A stretch of 64,000 bases of DNA from Blastomussa wellsi (taxonomy: Eukaryota > Cnidaria > Anthozoa > Scleractinia > Plerogyridae), in NCBI GenBank assembly GCA_947652115.1, contig OX393574.1, forward strand, positions 11,609,012 to 11,673,011, in the 5' to 3' direction. Below, one piece after another: positions 31,451 through 42,882 of the stretch. The notes under the pieces were generated by a model that saw only the letters and a program-made list of their open reading frames with translations, made no database searches and was not told where the DNA came from. Made by a program: the position numbers and the translations under genes. The first letter of the stretch is position 1. Each line of letters begins with the position of its first letter.

Positions 31451-33649
31451 CCAAGAAAGAACCAATCAGAACACTCAGAATTTCCTTGCCATCACCTATT
31501 TTACGATGTTTGATACATTAGAGAGACTTACTGCCAGTGGTTACTGAGATCATGGCTGGCAGTGTTGCGACATCCTATGCTAGTAGGTTCTTTACAGGGT
31601 ACGTCTTTTCACTAAATTAAGGCCATTCCCTCGAAAGAGAACTGACAATAGATTTTCGTTCAAACTTTGCTTATTGGTTTTTCATCTCAAGGGAATTTAA
31701 ATTTTGTAATGAAAAAGAGGGGTCCCCATGTTCGTTTAGGAGCAGGAGAACCTTGAAAATTCATAATAATTCCTTAAAATATCAGCTTCAGAAACGTTAT
31801 TATTTGAATCGTTCACGTCACGTCTTGCAGCAGGAGAAAACTTAGGGAGAAAGCAAAACAAGAAATATAACTATAGATATACGATCATATGCTGTATCGA
31901 CTTCATGGAACAATTTTATAGATGTTTCATCATAAAAGCACATTTTCAGTCGACCTTGATTCAATTTGTTACTAGCATGAATCTCGAGGCCACAATCACT
32001 GTTCAACAAGTTCACGTTTACGTCGATATTTCTGCAACAGAAATTTGTATATATTCGAATTCGTATTATAGGAAGAAGGTGATAGCTAGTCCCAAAAAAC
32101 TGAGAAAAAGTATAATTTACAATAGTCGTTTACGAGAAAACGGCAATTTATCTCTCTCGCGAGCTAAACCGTAAAGAAAACGCGGCCATTTTTTTTTATG
32201 TGTGCGCGCTAATGGCGCAATAGATCATGCGCAGTAAGAATGCGCAATGCAATACAGGGGGCAGGACTTTGAAATAGCCAAGGTCGCTCTCAAGACTAAA
32301 GATGTCAAAAAACGGTTGAAGTAAAATATTATTAGAACCTTTTCGTAGAAGACAACTGCTGATAGACCTTGGTGACGAGCAAGGTAACGAGTGTTACGGC
32401 AAACAATCACGACAGACGTCGGGCCGAAAGTTTTGGATAGGTGCTTTAACGTGAGCCAATGCAAAACGTATTAATAATGGGCAGATGATTCTCTATAGCC
32501 AGGATGCTCGTCGTTAAGTATTTCATGAATCAATGATGGTGAAGATCATGATGCAAAAAGATAATTATTATGACTCAGTGAATAACCTATGAACAGCGTA
32601 ACTATGCTTTCAATTGTTCAGGCTGAGTTGTCTTCTGTCCTTATTATCAAACAAGGGTTAAATAAATAAGAAGTATTAAGAGTATAGTAAGCTGGAAAAG
32701 AGCTTGAGAGATTGATGAAACATAGAGGCTTTTATTGCTATTTGAAAATCCCGTGTACCCAGAGGTGAACAGTGCCTTGCAAGAAAATACGTGCGTGTGC
32801 TACCCCATATTGAACAGCACAGGGATACATAAAACAGCACGCCAACAGAGAGACAGCAATGGCACTAATCAGAAATTCCCTGTGTTCCTCCAGCCCAGAT
32901 ACTCATTCGGTCTACACGATGCGCGTTTGCAGCCACTGCCGAGGAGTCGTTAAATGTGGACAGATCCGTTGATGTTGGGTGAAAGATCGTGGCGGTGCCC
33001 TTCTTCACCGAATTCCTCGGCCTCGTGGAGAAACATATGGTTCTGCAAATAAGTCTTTACAAACCATGAAAGCGAGCCAACCATCAAAGACACGGTTCAC
33101 GGTAAATTAGTCAGATCTAGAATAGGCGCTGAAGATCACTTCACTAGAGAAATGGTGTTTGCTATAAAGAAAGATTGTTTCTGATCTTGACCAATAAGTC
33201 TTACAAACAAAGGTTGATTACACAACTTCGTAATAGCCGTACATTTTAATGGGAATAGTTTTGATGTATTGATGTATTTAATGTAAAGGCTGATTCGGAT
33301 CTCCTAGTATTATGTACAAACCCGCCCTCAGTAGAAAGAAGCAGCACTGTATTAGTTGGAGGTGATACAGACCTTAACATGCGACACAAAAACTCTAGAG
33401 CGTTTGGCTTTGGTAAATCTCAACTGCGTCATTAAAAAAATACCAATCAGGAAAAAGGGACGGAAGTATTCAAGGGGTCTTAAGCCACCAAGGATGCTCG
33501 TACTGCTATCACAGCAGAATGGTAAAATGGGAGAGAAGCTGGATACCCTTCAGGTACACCGCTTGCTCCGCTTTGCTGTTGCTCATTTTTTTATAAATCA
33601 ATGTGTTTGTTGCTGTTTAAATAAAACGTTGAACTAACTTGATGAGCAT

Positions 33650-34130
33650 AAAACTTTTCTGGTTGTCTCCTTTAATGCTTTTCTCACCTCTCTGGTTCTC
33701 CAGCAATAAAGGATCGGGTTAAGAGGTGAGTTTAGTCGCATAAAGACAGAAAATTTTCATTCCCAAAGCAAGGTTAGAAATGGTGGATATATTTCCATGA
33801 ATGTGACTACAACCATTACTTTACCAAATGGAAATAACAGGTTAAAAGTGTCATTTGCACTGGACGCTGTCCGTTCAGTTATCTTGCAGCAATCGGTTGA
33901 CTTCTTCCTCCGTTCCGTTACTCATGCTGGGCGTGCTTTTTGGTCTTGTATTTGTTGATTGTGGAGCATGAGATAACCTGTTGTATAGCAGGAGGTTGAG
34001 GTTACAACACACAATAAGAGTGAAACGCTGATGATGCTCCAAGTAATGGTTGTGAAGATACGCAATCAAAGGAGCACTACTAGCAAGCCGAAACGTAACT
34101 ACAAAGATTCGCAATCTCTTCATAGTTCGC
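33650..34130 (-). pseudogene. GPCR pseudogene, TM4 to C-terminus, third copy
   Basis: Counterpart of 10331-10822, with the C-terminal end present again (TTTTCTGGTTGTCTCC on the plus strand). TM4 reads KRLRIFVVTFRLASSAPL. It shares the frame break after TM5 and has extra small changes in TM6, so it is non-functional. Confidence 0.75.
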
Positions 34131-34805
34131 CGCATTGCCTTGTCATTAAGGACAATTTCACATCGTTGAACAATTTCTTAATCTGGCCACTCGGTCTGAG
34201 AAGTTTGTCCATCTCTTCTCCAGTGGACGTTGCTGCATTGAACGGAAAGTACTCTCGAAGGAAATTGATAGCATCTAAGGTTGGGACTAGAGAACGTTTC
34301 ACAGAACACCTCTTGTCCAACCTTCATTCTTGTATTCATCGCAAGATGGGGTACAGGAAAACTTGAGGTACTGTGTTTCTTCATTGGGTATCTTTCTTCT
34401 TCATTGAATAACATCATAGTGCAACTTTTATAATGTTTAAGGGACTCTGTTTCATTGACACCTGGTCAGCCAATAAAGTTGCACTGTTTTGATATATAAC
34501 GGAGACATTTCGTTCCCACTGCATGTATGACAGTTCACAGATCAAACCACCTCTAACCTAATAGCTCTTCAACTACTTTTCTAGTATGTGAAAATAATGA
34601 TGTCCCTTGTACGAATTCACTTTTACATCCAACCCCACTCTCTCTAGAAGTGATTTTCCCCTATGTTCCCTCCTCTCTGCTTTCCCAACCCACCCAACCC
34701 CATCCCCATTCTTTTCCAGGTAATTGTTGAACAGTCCCCAACGGCAACTTTTGAAGCTGTAAAATGTGCTTCGTTGACAATTTGTTGAATAATAAAACAA
34801 TTATC

Positions 34806-34992
34806 CTGCTTTGTCTGCTAAATGTCAGGGAGCTATTCCGCGCGATTTCGCAGGCTAATGTTATTCAAATCCTCGGAGCAAGGACGAGAACCAACAACAA
34901 TTTCAACCCACATTTGACGCCGGGTCCGGAAATCGAACCCTGGCCATATTGATGGGAGGCGGGCGCTCTCACTAGTGTGCCATCCCTGCTCC
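34806..34992 (-). mobile_element. tRNA-derived SINE in B6
   Basis: Full head, no nested insertion, and a short deletion in the tail (CTGC directly to TTTGTCTGC at 34807-34815). Confidence 0.65.
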
Positions 34993-35256
34993 ACAAGGTT
35001 CCTTAGCTATAGGACCTTAACCATATTGTGTTGTTAGCGTTCCATCAACTTCTCCTTGCACACCCATGGACCAGTTTGAGTTTTCTTTTTGTGCGAAAGA
35101 GAGTAAAACCATGATTTTCAAATTTCAATTTTGTGAAAGAAAAAAAAAATGTTTGCGTAGCACATTTTTAATTAATTCTTATTCCTTTAAAAATATAAAT
35201 AATAATATAACAAGGCACAGAAATCACACGCTTTGAGCATCTTCTTTTGGAAACAG

Positions 35257-36177
35257 TTAACTTGAGCAGGAGCAAAACTGTTTGATCGTGTCTTTAACTG
35301 CTTGTCGCACTTCTCTCATCTTCCAGCAATACAGAAACGGGTTTAAAGTTGAGTTAAGCATAACGAGAGATATCGCCACTTCCCATGCGAGTTCAAGAAA
35401 TTCCGTGCGCAATCTTGTTGTCCCTAGTACAGCCACAATAGCATACGGAAGATAACAAACAACTAATGTTATCTGAACCCACAAAGCACTGGAGACTGTC
35501 TTTCTGTATCGTGCGATATTCAGTGGAATTCCTCTCGGAGTGCAGCTCGATTGTCCAAGATCAATATGTTCTTGTACTTGGGCCTGGTGATGGCGAAGCG
35601 TTAGATAGATTTTCGTGTAACATACAGTTGAGGTTATGATGCATAATAACATTAATATACAGAATATAGATATAGTGATACGAAAGTTTAAAAATATAAA
35701 CGTTGAAAAAGCAAGGCTTAAGAGCCAAAATGCTATTCCAAACATCTGTACACGCCTCAGAGTTACGATTTGTCTGTATCTTAGCCCCATCAACAAAGCC
35801 AGGAGCCGGTCCACGCTTATTGCAGTCAGCGTCAACAAAGAAACTCCTCCGAAAATGACGCTGATACTGTTAGAAATGGTGTAAAGATAGTAACAACTTT
35901 GGGAGTGTTTTTGAGACAGTAAAAATGCTACATAGAGTGGTTGTGCGAAGAGCCCCACGCACAGATCGGTGCTCGCAAGGCAACCCAACAAAAACTTTGA
36001 TGGCGGATGAAGGGACGGTACTTTTTGTAGAGTGACAATTATCAGGACATTTCCAAGAATTGCAGCGACACCTAGAGTACTGTTCAGTACTGAGATAGTT
36101 ATCTTTTGATGTGTTCCATAAAGACCTGACGAGCAGAAGGTTGTCATTTGGTTTCCATCCGCAGTTAAGTTGGCCAT
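35257..36177 (-). CDS. Intronless rhodopsin-like GPCR, array copy B6 (second subtype)
   Basis: A 306-residue receptor, almost the same protein as B3. The visible differences are FLNFRITISIFCI at the TM4-TM5 loop (FFNF and IICI in B3) and QVQEH instead of QIQEH after TM5. DRL, CYLP and NPFLY are intact, and the start MANLTADGNQMTT is shared with B3 and B7. Its position beside the third pseudogene, where B1 and B4 sit in the other blocks, but with a B3-type gene, points to gene conversion or unequal exchange. Confidence 0.92.
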   Translation of the reverse strand: MANLTADGNQMTTFCSSGLYGTHQKITISVLNSTLGVAAILGNVLIIVTLQKVPSLHPPSKFLLGCLASTDLCVGLFAQPLYVAFLLSQKHSQSCYYLYTISNSISVIFGGVSLLTLTAISVDRLLALLMGLRYRQIVTLRRVQMFGIAFWLLSLAFSTFIFLNFRITISIFCILMLLCIITSTVCYTKIYLTLRHHQAQVQEHIDLGQSSCTPRGIPLNIARYRKTVSSALWVQITLVVCYLPYAIVAVLGTTRLRTEFLELAWEVAISLVMLNSTLNPFLYCWKMREVRQAVKDTIKQFCSCSS

Positions 36178-37130
36178 TTTCGTGTTCTCATCCCCGGTCC
36201 CAGTTAGAGTTAATGTGTCATAAGTGTACCAATCGTGTTTTTAAGTCCAGCGCGTGTCAAGATGAAATTTCAATGCCCTTTTACATGAGATTCCTCGTCC
36301 TGACCAGCTTCCATGACACGGCTTCAGTTCTCTTTTCTGGCGGTTAGAAATTAATAGTTTGTTACGAAATGGCTTTGATTTAGATTGATGCTCGGAAACT
36401 ACGTAAACAAACTATGAAAGTGATGTTTCTTAGCAGATGAAAGTAATTATTTTTGCTGGAGAACATCGAAAAAAAAAGGAAATTCCCGAGGGAATTGACA
36501 GTACCCCTTTGAATCGACAGGAGGCGAACTTGTATCCCCCGTGGCTACAATTAACTGGCGATGTTTTGCTGCTGAAAGCATTGAAATATATATAAAGCGC
36601 AAAGAGAATGACAGCTGAACCAATCAGGCAGCGATTGGAATAAAAAAAGGAAAGAAAAATAACTTACACATCTACTACATGTGAGTTTGACCGGCAGTCA
36701 TCCAAAATTCATCTATTCTTCTGTTTTCCAATCTTGGAATTGCCTGAAGGAGTACGGGTTCTAGACAAGAGGAAGATTAAACTTGTTTCGTGACTGAAGA
36801 AAGGTAAACTACTTCTTCCACCTCGCAGCTGCTGGTAAATCCTGTCAAATAATCCAAATATCATCCCTCGAGATCAATTAACGAAATTGACAGAGCATAT
36901 CCAATGCACTGATATCTGATAAATCAGATTATAATCAGCGATTTTACTAATGATTCATAGCGGCTTTCCTAAGAAGTCGTCGTTAAATTCATAGAAGGTA
37001 TGATTATCCTTCTAAAGTGCATATGAAGCGAATTTTTGCTAATGAATATTTCTAAAATTTAACATGTTAAAGGAAAAATCTGAAAGTTTGAGAAGGAAAA
37101 AGAATAAATTGACGATTTTACATACATTAA

Positions 37131-37365
37131 AGGAGCACAGTCACCATGAATAAAGTCAACTTTAGCATTGTATAAAATTGCCTTCAAATCAAAGGAAACC
37201 TTGAAATAGTAGTATACTAAGGTAGAAAAACACCAAAGATGCACCAATAAACTAGAAAGAATCAAGGATGGCTTTGAACGAGGAAGATTGAGAAGAATTG
37301 TAATTGAAAAATTTGAAAAATTTAGGCTAAACTTTTTAAACTGTGTCATTCGTGACCGAGCTCCT
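37131..37365. mobile_element. TTAA-flanked piggyBac-like MITE (B6)
   Basis: Orthologous to the B1, B2 and B4 copies, with TTAA at 37127-37130 and 37366-37369. Confidence 0.7.
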
Positions 37366-37454
37366 TTAATACCACGTGATGTCAGATCCTGACGTCAACA
37401 ACGAAAGTTGCCGAAATACACGCTACAGCTGTCACTAGGCTCTCACGTGCTAAC

Positions 37455-38600
37455 GTTTCTTGGAACTATCCGTTCGAACGGCTGAACGCACGGCGAGTCA
37501 GCTGATGAGAAAGCTGGATACCACACCATGAATGGTCTGAACGGATGCAGAAATGTTTGGAATGGAAGTCGAACGACAGAAGAACGCGTTCAAATTTAAT
37601 TGAAAAGTTCACTCGAATTGACTCAGAGCTCTCAGGCTCGTGGGATTATGTCAATACTGAATACCCAATGTTCCTACTGTATCCGTTTCACCAACAAATG
37701 AATTCATCAGGTGCCGTGAAGATGCAAGGAGTCATTTTTCCCCGAGAAAGGGAAAATGGTGAAAGAATATGATGGTAGTAGCTCTCCCGCTTTTCCCAGT
37801 GAAAGAGCTAGTAGACGCTTGATATTTTTGCATACTGTAACAATGATCGAAACCGTCATTTGAATAAAACGTATATCGCTAACAAAATATTATGAAGGGC
37901 TAACTACGTTATGACCAGCAAAATTGTCGTTACTATTTACGAGACCACGTTTAATGCAATGCGCATTTAAAAAGTTCTTAACGTGACCACCATCAGCTTG
38001 CATGGCTGAGGCTGACGGGTGTTTTGGAACTATCCTGTTCGAACGGCTGAACGGACGGCGAATCAGCTGATGAAAGAGCCATATACCACACCATGAATGG
38101 ACTGAACGGATGGAGAAAAGTTTGGAATGGATGAAGTCGAACGACAGAAGAACGTGTGCAAAGTAAATTGGAACAGAACTAACCTTCCTTTGAAGGCACA
38201 ATTTGTGAAAAATTTCAAAAAGAAAATTTCAAAACTCTCAACCGCCTGATCCGTCAAAGGGTTCTGGGATTATTCAGCATTGAATGCCCAATTTTCCTTA
38301 TGTATCAGTTTCACGAATAAGTGAATTCATCTCTCTTTTTCCCAGTGAAAGAGCTAGTAGACGCTAATCCAAAAGCGCTTGATATTTGCATATTGCCACA
38401 GAGATAGAAACCGTCATTTGAATAAAACATCTATCGCTAATCAAATGTTATGAAGGGCTAAACTACGTATATAAGGACCAGCAAAATAGTCATTACTATT
38501 CACGAGACCTCGTTTAAAACAATGCGCATTTACAAAGTTTGTAATGTGACCATCATCAGCTTGAATGGCTGAAGAGTGTTTTGAACAGATAGGGCGAACC
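37455..38600. repeat. Doubled 564 bp module in B6
   Basis: Counterpart of 14235-15362. Boundaries are approximate. No gene is supported. Confidence 0.7.
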
Positions 38601-38982
38601 GTTCCAGCAACTGGTAATTTTTTTGAAAGGACAGCTTAATGTATGATTCCATTCGAATGGCTAGCGAACGATTAATAGACGGCTAGGCGTTCGGAACGTT
38701 TTCGCGTGATGAGAGGAACAATTTCTTAATCTGGACACTCGGTCTGAGAAGTTTGTCCATCTTTTCTCCAGTGGACGTTGCTGCATTGAACGGAAAGTAC
38801 TCTCGAAGGAAATTGATAGCATCTAAGGTTGGGACTAGAGAACGTTTCACAGAACACCTCTTGTCCAACCTTCATTCTTGCATTCATCGCAGGATGGAGT
38901 ACAGGAAAACTTGAGGTACTGTGTTTCTTCATTGGGTATCTTTCTTCTTCATTGAATAACATCATAGTGCAACTTTTATAAT

Positions 38983-39135
38983 GTTTAAGGGACTCTGTTT
39001 CATTGACACCTGGTCAGCCAATAAAGTTGCACTGTTTAAGGGACTCTGTTTCATTGACACCTGGTCAGCCAATAAAGTTGCACTGTTTAAGAGACTCTGT
39101 TTCATTGACACCTGGTCAGCCAATAAAGTTGCACT
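38983..39135 (+). repeat. Three tandem 51 bp units in B7
   Basis: Units at 38983-39033, 39034-39084 and 39085-39135. The third carries AAGAGACT for AAGGGACT, the same variant as the third unit of B2. The B7 array was therefore probably copied from a B2-like unit. Confidence 0.9.
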
Positions 39136-39454
39136 GTTTTGATATATAACGGAGACATTTCGTTCCCACTGCATGTATGACAGTTCACAGATCAAACCAT
39201 CTCAAACGTAATAGCTCTTCAACTACTTTTCTAGTATGTGAAAATAATGATGTCCCTTGTACGAATTCATTTTTACATCCAATCCCACTCTCTCTAGAAG
39301 TGATTTTTCCCTGTGTTTCCTCCTTTTTGCTTTCCCAATCCACCCACCCCCATCCCCCTTCTTTTCCAGATAATTGTTGAACAGTCCCCAATGGCAACTT
39401 TTGAAGCTGTAAAATGTGCTTCGTTAACAATTTGTTGAATAATAAAACAATTAT

Positions 39455-39662
39455 CCTGCTCAATCTTGCCGAATACGGCCTTGTCTGCTAAATGTCAGGG
39501 AGCTATTCCGCGCGATTTCGCAGGCTAATGTTATTCAAATCCTCGGAGCAAGGACGAGAACCAACAACAATTTCAACCCACATTTGACGCCGGGTCCGGA
39601 AATCGAACCGTGGCCATATTGATGGGAGACGGGCGCTCTCACCAGTGTGCCATCCCTGCTCC
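39455..39662 (-). mobile_element. tRNA-derived SINE in B7
   Basis: Full head, box B present, no nested insertion. Confidence 0.65.
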
Positions 39663-39924
39663 ACAAGGTTCCTTAGCTATAGGACCTTAACCATTTTGTG
39701 TTGTTAGTGTTCAATCAACGTCCCAATGGACACCCATGGACCAGTTAGATTTTTTTTGTGCGAAAGAGAGTAAAACCATGATTTTCAAATTTCAATTTTG
39801 TGAAAGAAAAAAAAAATGTTTGCGTAGCACATTTTTAATTAATTCTTATTCCTTTAAAAATATAAAAAAATAATATAAAAAGGCACAGAAATCACACGCT
39901 TTGTGCATCTTCTTTTGGAAACAG

Positions 39925-40845
39925 TTAACTTGAGCAGGAGCAAAACTGTTTGATCGTGTCTTTAACTGCTTGTCGCACTTCTCTCATCTTCCAGCAATAC
40001 AGAAACGGGTTTAAAGTTGAGTTAAGCATAACGAGAGATATCGCCACTTCCCATGCGAGTTCAAGAAATTCCGTGCGCAATCTTGTTGTCCCTAGTACAG
40101 CCACAATAGCATACGGAAGATAACAAACAACTAATGTTATCTGAACCCACAAAGCACTGGAGACTGTCTTTCTGTATCGTGCAATATTCAGTGGAATTCC
40201 TCTCGGAGTGCAGCTCGATTGTCCAAGATCAATATGTTCTTGTACTTGGGCCTGGTGATGGCGAAGCGTTAGATAGATTTTCGTGTAACATACAGTTGAG
40301 GTTATGATGCATAATAACATTAATATACAGATTATAGATATAGTGATACGAAAGTTTAAAAATATAAACGTTGAAAAAGCAAGGCTTAAGAGCCAAAATG
40401 CTATTCCAAACATCTGTACACGCCTCAGAGTTACGATTTGTCTGTATCTTAGCCCCATCAACAAAGCCAGGAGCCGGTCCACGCTTATTGCAGTCAGCGT
40501 CAACAAAGAAACTCCTCCGAAAATGACGCTGATACTGTTAGAAATGGTGTAAAGATAGTAACAACTTTGGGAGTGTTTTTGAGACAGTAAAAATGCTACA
40601 TAGAGTGGTTGTGCGAAGAGCCCCACGCACAGATCGGTGCTCGCAAGGCAACCCAACAAAAACTTTGATGGCGGATGAAGGGACGGTACTTTTTGTAGAG
40701 TGACAATTATCAGGACATTTCCAAGAACTGCAGCGACACCTAGAGTACTGTTCAGTACTGAGATAGTTATCTTTTGATGTGTTCCATAAAGACCTGACGA
40801 GCAGAAGGTTGTCATTTGGTTTCCATCCGCAGTTAAGTTGGCCAT
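39925..40845 (-). CDS. Intronless rhodopsin-like GPCR, array copy B7 (second subtype)
   Basis: A 306-residue receptor of the B3/B6 subtype: NQMTTFCSSG, VDRLLAL, FLNFRITISIICI, CYLPY, NPFLYCW and the FCSCSS tail. It combines the B6 TM4-loop residue (FLNF) with the B3 TM5 entrance (IICI), again showing exchange of short tracts between copies. The frame is intact and the upstream leader signals are conserved. Confidence 0.92.
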   Translation of the reverse strand: MANLTADGNQMTTFCSSGLYGTHQKITISVLNSTLGVAAVLGNVLIIVTLQKVPSLHPPSKFLLGCLASTDLCVGLFAQPLYVAFLLSQKHSQSCYYLYTISNSISVIFGGVSLLTLTAISVDRLLALLMGLRYRQIVTLRRVQMFGIAFWLLSLAFSTFIFLNFRITISIICILMLLCIITSTVCYTKIYLTLRHHQAQVQEHIDLGQSSCTPRGIPLNIARYRKTVSSALWVQITLVVCYLPYAIVAVLGTTRLRTEFLELAWEVAISLVMLNSTLNPFLYCWKMREVRQAVKDTIKQFCSCSS

Positions 40846-41693
40846 TTTCGTGTTCTCATCCCCGGTCCCAGTTAGAGTTAATGTGTCATAAGTGTACCAA
40901 TCCTGTTTTTAAGTCCAGCACGTGTCAAGATGAAATTTCAATGCCCTTTTACATGAGATTCCTCGTCCTGACCAGCTTCCATGACACGGCTTCAGTTCTC
41001 TTTTCTGGCGGTTAGAAATTAATAGTTTGTTACGAAATGGCTTTGATTTAGATTGATGCTCGGAAACTACGTAAACAAACTATGAAAGTGATGTTTCTTA
41101 GCAGATGAAAGTAATTATTTTTACTGGAGAACATCGAAAAAAAAAGAAAGGAAATTCCCGAGGGAATTGACAGTACCCCTTTGAATCGACAGGAGGCGAA
41201 CTTGTATCCCCCGTGGCTACAATTAACTGGCGATGTTTTGCTGCTGAAAGCATTGAAATATATATAAAGCGCAAAGAGAATGACAGCTGAACCAATCAGG
41301 CAGCGATTGGAATAAAAAAAGGAAAGAAAAAGAACTTACACATCTACTACACGTGATTTTGACCGGCAGGCATCCAAAATTCATCTATTCTTCTGTTTTC
41401 CAATCTTGGAATTGCCTGAAGGAGTACGGGTTCTAGACAAGAGGAAGATTAAACTTGTTTCGTGACTGAAGAAAGGTAAACTACTTCTTCCACCTCGCAG
41501 ATGCTGGTAAATCCTGTCAAATAATCCAAATATCATCCTTCGAGATCAATTAACGAAATTGACAGAGCATATCTAATGCACTGATATCTGATAAATCAGA
41601 TTATAATCAGTGATTTTACTAATGATTCATAACGACTTACCTAATAGGAAGTCGCCGTTAAATTCATATAAGGTATGAGTATTCTTCTAAAGT

Positions 41694-41886
41694 CATCATC
41701 ATCATCATTATCATTTATTGGAATATCTAATATAATACAAAATTACAGATTTGTACAACCCGCATATAGCAAAGCTAATCGAGGCGGGTTGTACAACTTC
41801 CAATGAAATTTAGCAAAAATACATTAATATTAAAATTAGGTAAATGAATAAAATAAATAAGTAAATAAATAAATACAAATAGGTAT
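41694..41886 (-). mobile_element. Short retroposon-like insertion private to B7
   Basis: B3 reads TTCTAAAGTGCATATGACG without a break, while B7 carries 193 extra bases between TTCTAAAGT and GCATATGACG. The insert begins CATCATCATCATCATTATC and contains the hairpin GTACAACCCGC/GCGGGTTGTAC. It looks like the reversed 3' end of a LINE-type element with a simple-repeat tail. No clear target duplication is seen. Confidence 0.65.
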
Positions 41887-42882
41887 GCATATGACGCGAA
41901 TTGTTTTTAATGAATACTTCGAAAATTTTACATGTTAAAGGGAAATCTGAAAGTTTGAAAAGGAAAAAGAATAAATTGATGATTTTTATATTCCTTGAAA
42001 GTTACCGCATTTTGCTCATTCGACAAAAAAATGTCCGTAAAATTGCGCAGCCAAAATACCACGTGATCTCATATCTTGACATCAAGTTGGTTGCATAGTA
42101 GGAGGAAGATATTAAAACAACGAAAGTTGCAGAAATACAAGCTACGTACCATTGTTACTAGGCCTCTCACGCGCAAACGTTTCTTGGAACTATCCCGTTC
42201 GAACGGCTGAACGGACGGCGAGCCAGCTGACGAGAAAGCCATATACCACACCATGAATGGACGGAACGGATGGAGAAAAGTTTGGAATGGATGAAGTCGA
42301 ACGACAGAAGAACGTGTGCAAAGTAAATTGGAACAGAACTAACCTTCCTTTGAAGGCACAATTTGTGAAAAATTTCAAAAAGAAAATTTCAAAACTCTCA
42401 ACCGCCTGATTCGTCTCAGGGTTGTGGGGTTATTTCAGCATTGAATGTCCAATTTTCCTTATGTATCAGTTTCACCAATAAGTGAATTCATCCCTTTTTT
42501 TCCCAGTGAAAGAGCTATTAGACGCTAATCCAAAAGCGCTTGATATTTGCATATTGCCACAGAGATAGAAACCGTCATTTGAATAAAACGTCTATCGCTT
42601 AGCAAATGTTATGAAGGGCTAAACTACGTAAGGACCAGCAAAATAGTTGTTACTATTCACGAGGCCGCGTTTAAAACACCGCGCATTTACAAAGTTCGTA
42701 ACGTGACCGCCATCAGCTTGAATGACTGACGATGAGTGTTTTGAACAGATAGGTCCAGCCGTTCCAGCAACTTGTAATTTTTTTTGAAAGGACAGCTTAA
42801 TGTATGATTCCATTCGAACGGCTAGCGAACGATTAATAGACGGCTAGGCGTTCGGAACGTTTTCGCGTGATGAGAGGCTTTT

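Larger units (their letters stand above)
30060..34168. repeat. Segment A': right copy of the duplicated block
   Basis: Collinear with 6620-10855. It starts at GGGTAGCATTTTGC and ends with a GPCR pseudogene next to unit B6. It lacks the tandem repeats of segment A and instead contains a SINE-tail hairpin, an ATT microsatellite and about 0.9 kb of other sequence. No gene is supported in 30060-33649. Confidence 0.8.
34169..38716. repeat. Array unit B6 (mosaic)
   Basis: A 4548 bp unit next to the third pseudogene. The receptor and proximal upstream DNA (to about 36640) follow the B3/B7 type, including TGATGTTTCTTAGCAGATG. Farther upstream it switches to the B1/B2/B4 type (TTAA MITE, doubled 564 bp module), with at least one back-switch near 36780-36820. 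It has one 51 bp unit. Confidence 0.85.
38717..42877. repeat. Array unit B7
   Basis: Last unit, 4161 bp, of the B3 type. It has no TTAA MITE, a single 564 bp module and the B3-specific GAAAGTTACCGCATTTTG stretch (about 41998-42056). It has three 51 bp units (38983-39135), unlike B3's two, and a private retroposon-like insertion at 41694-41886. It ends at GATGAGAGG, followed by the second AT-rich MITE. Confidence 0.85.
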
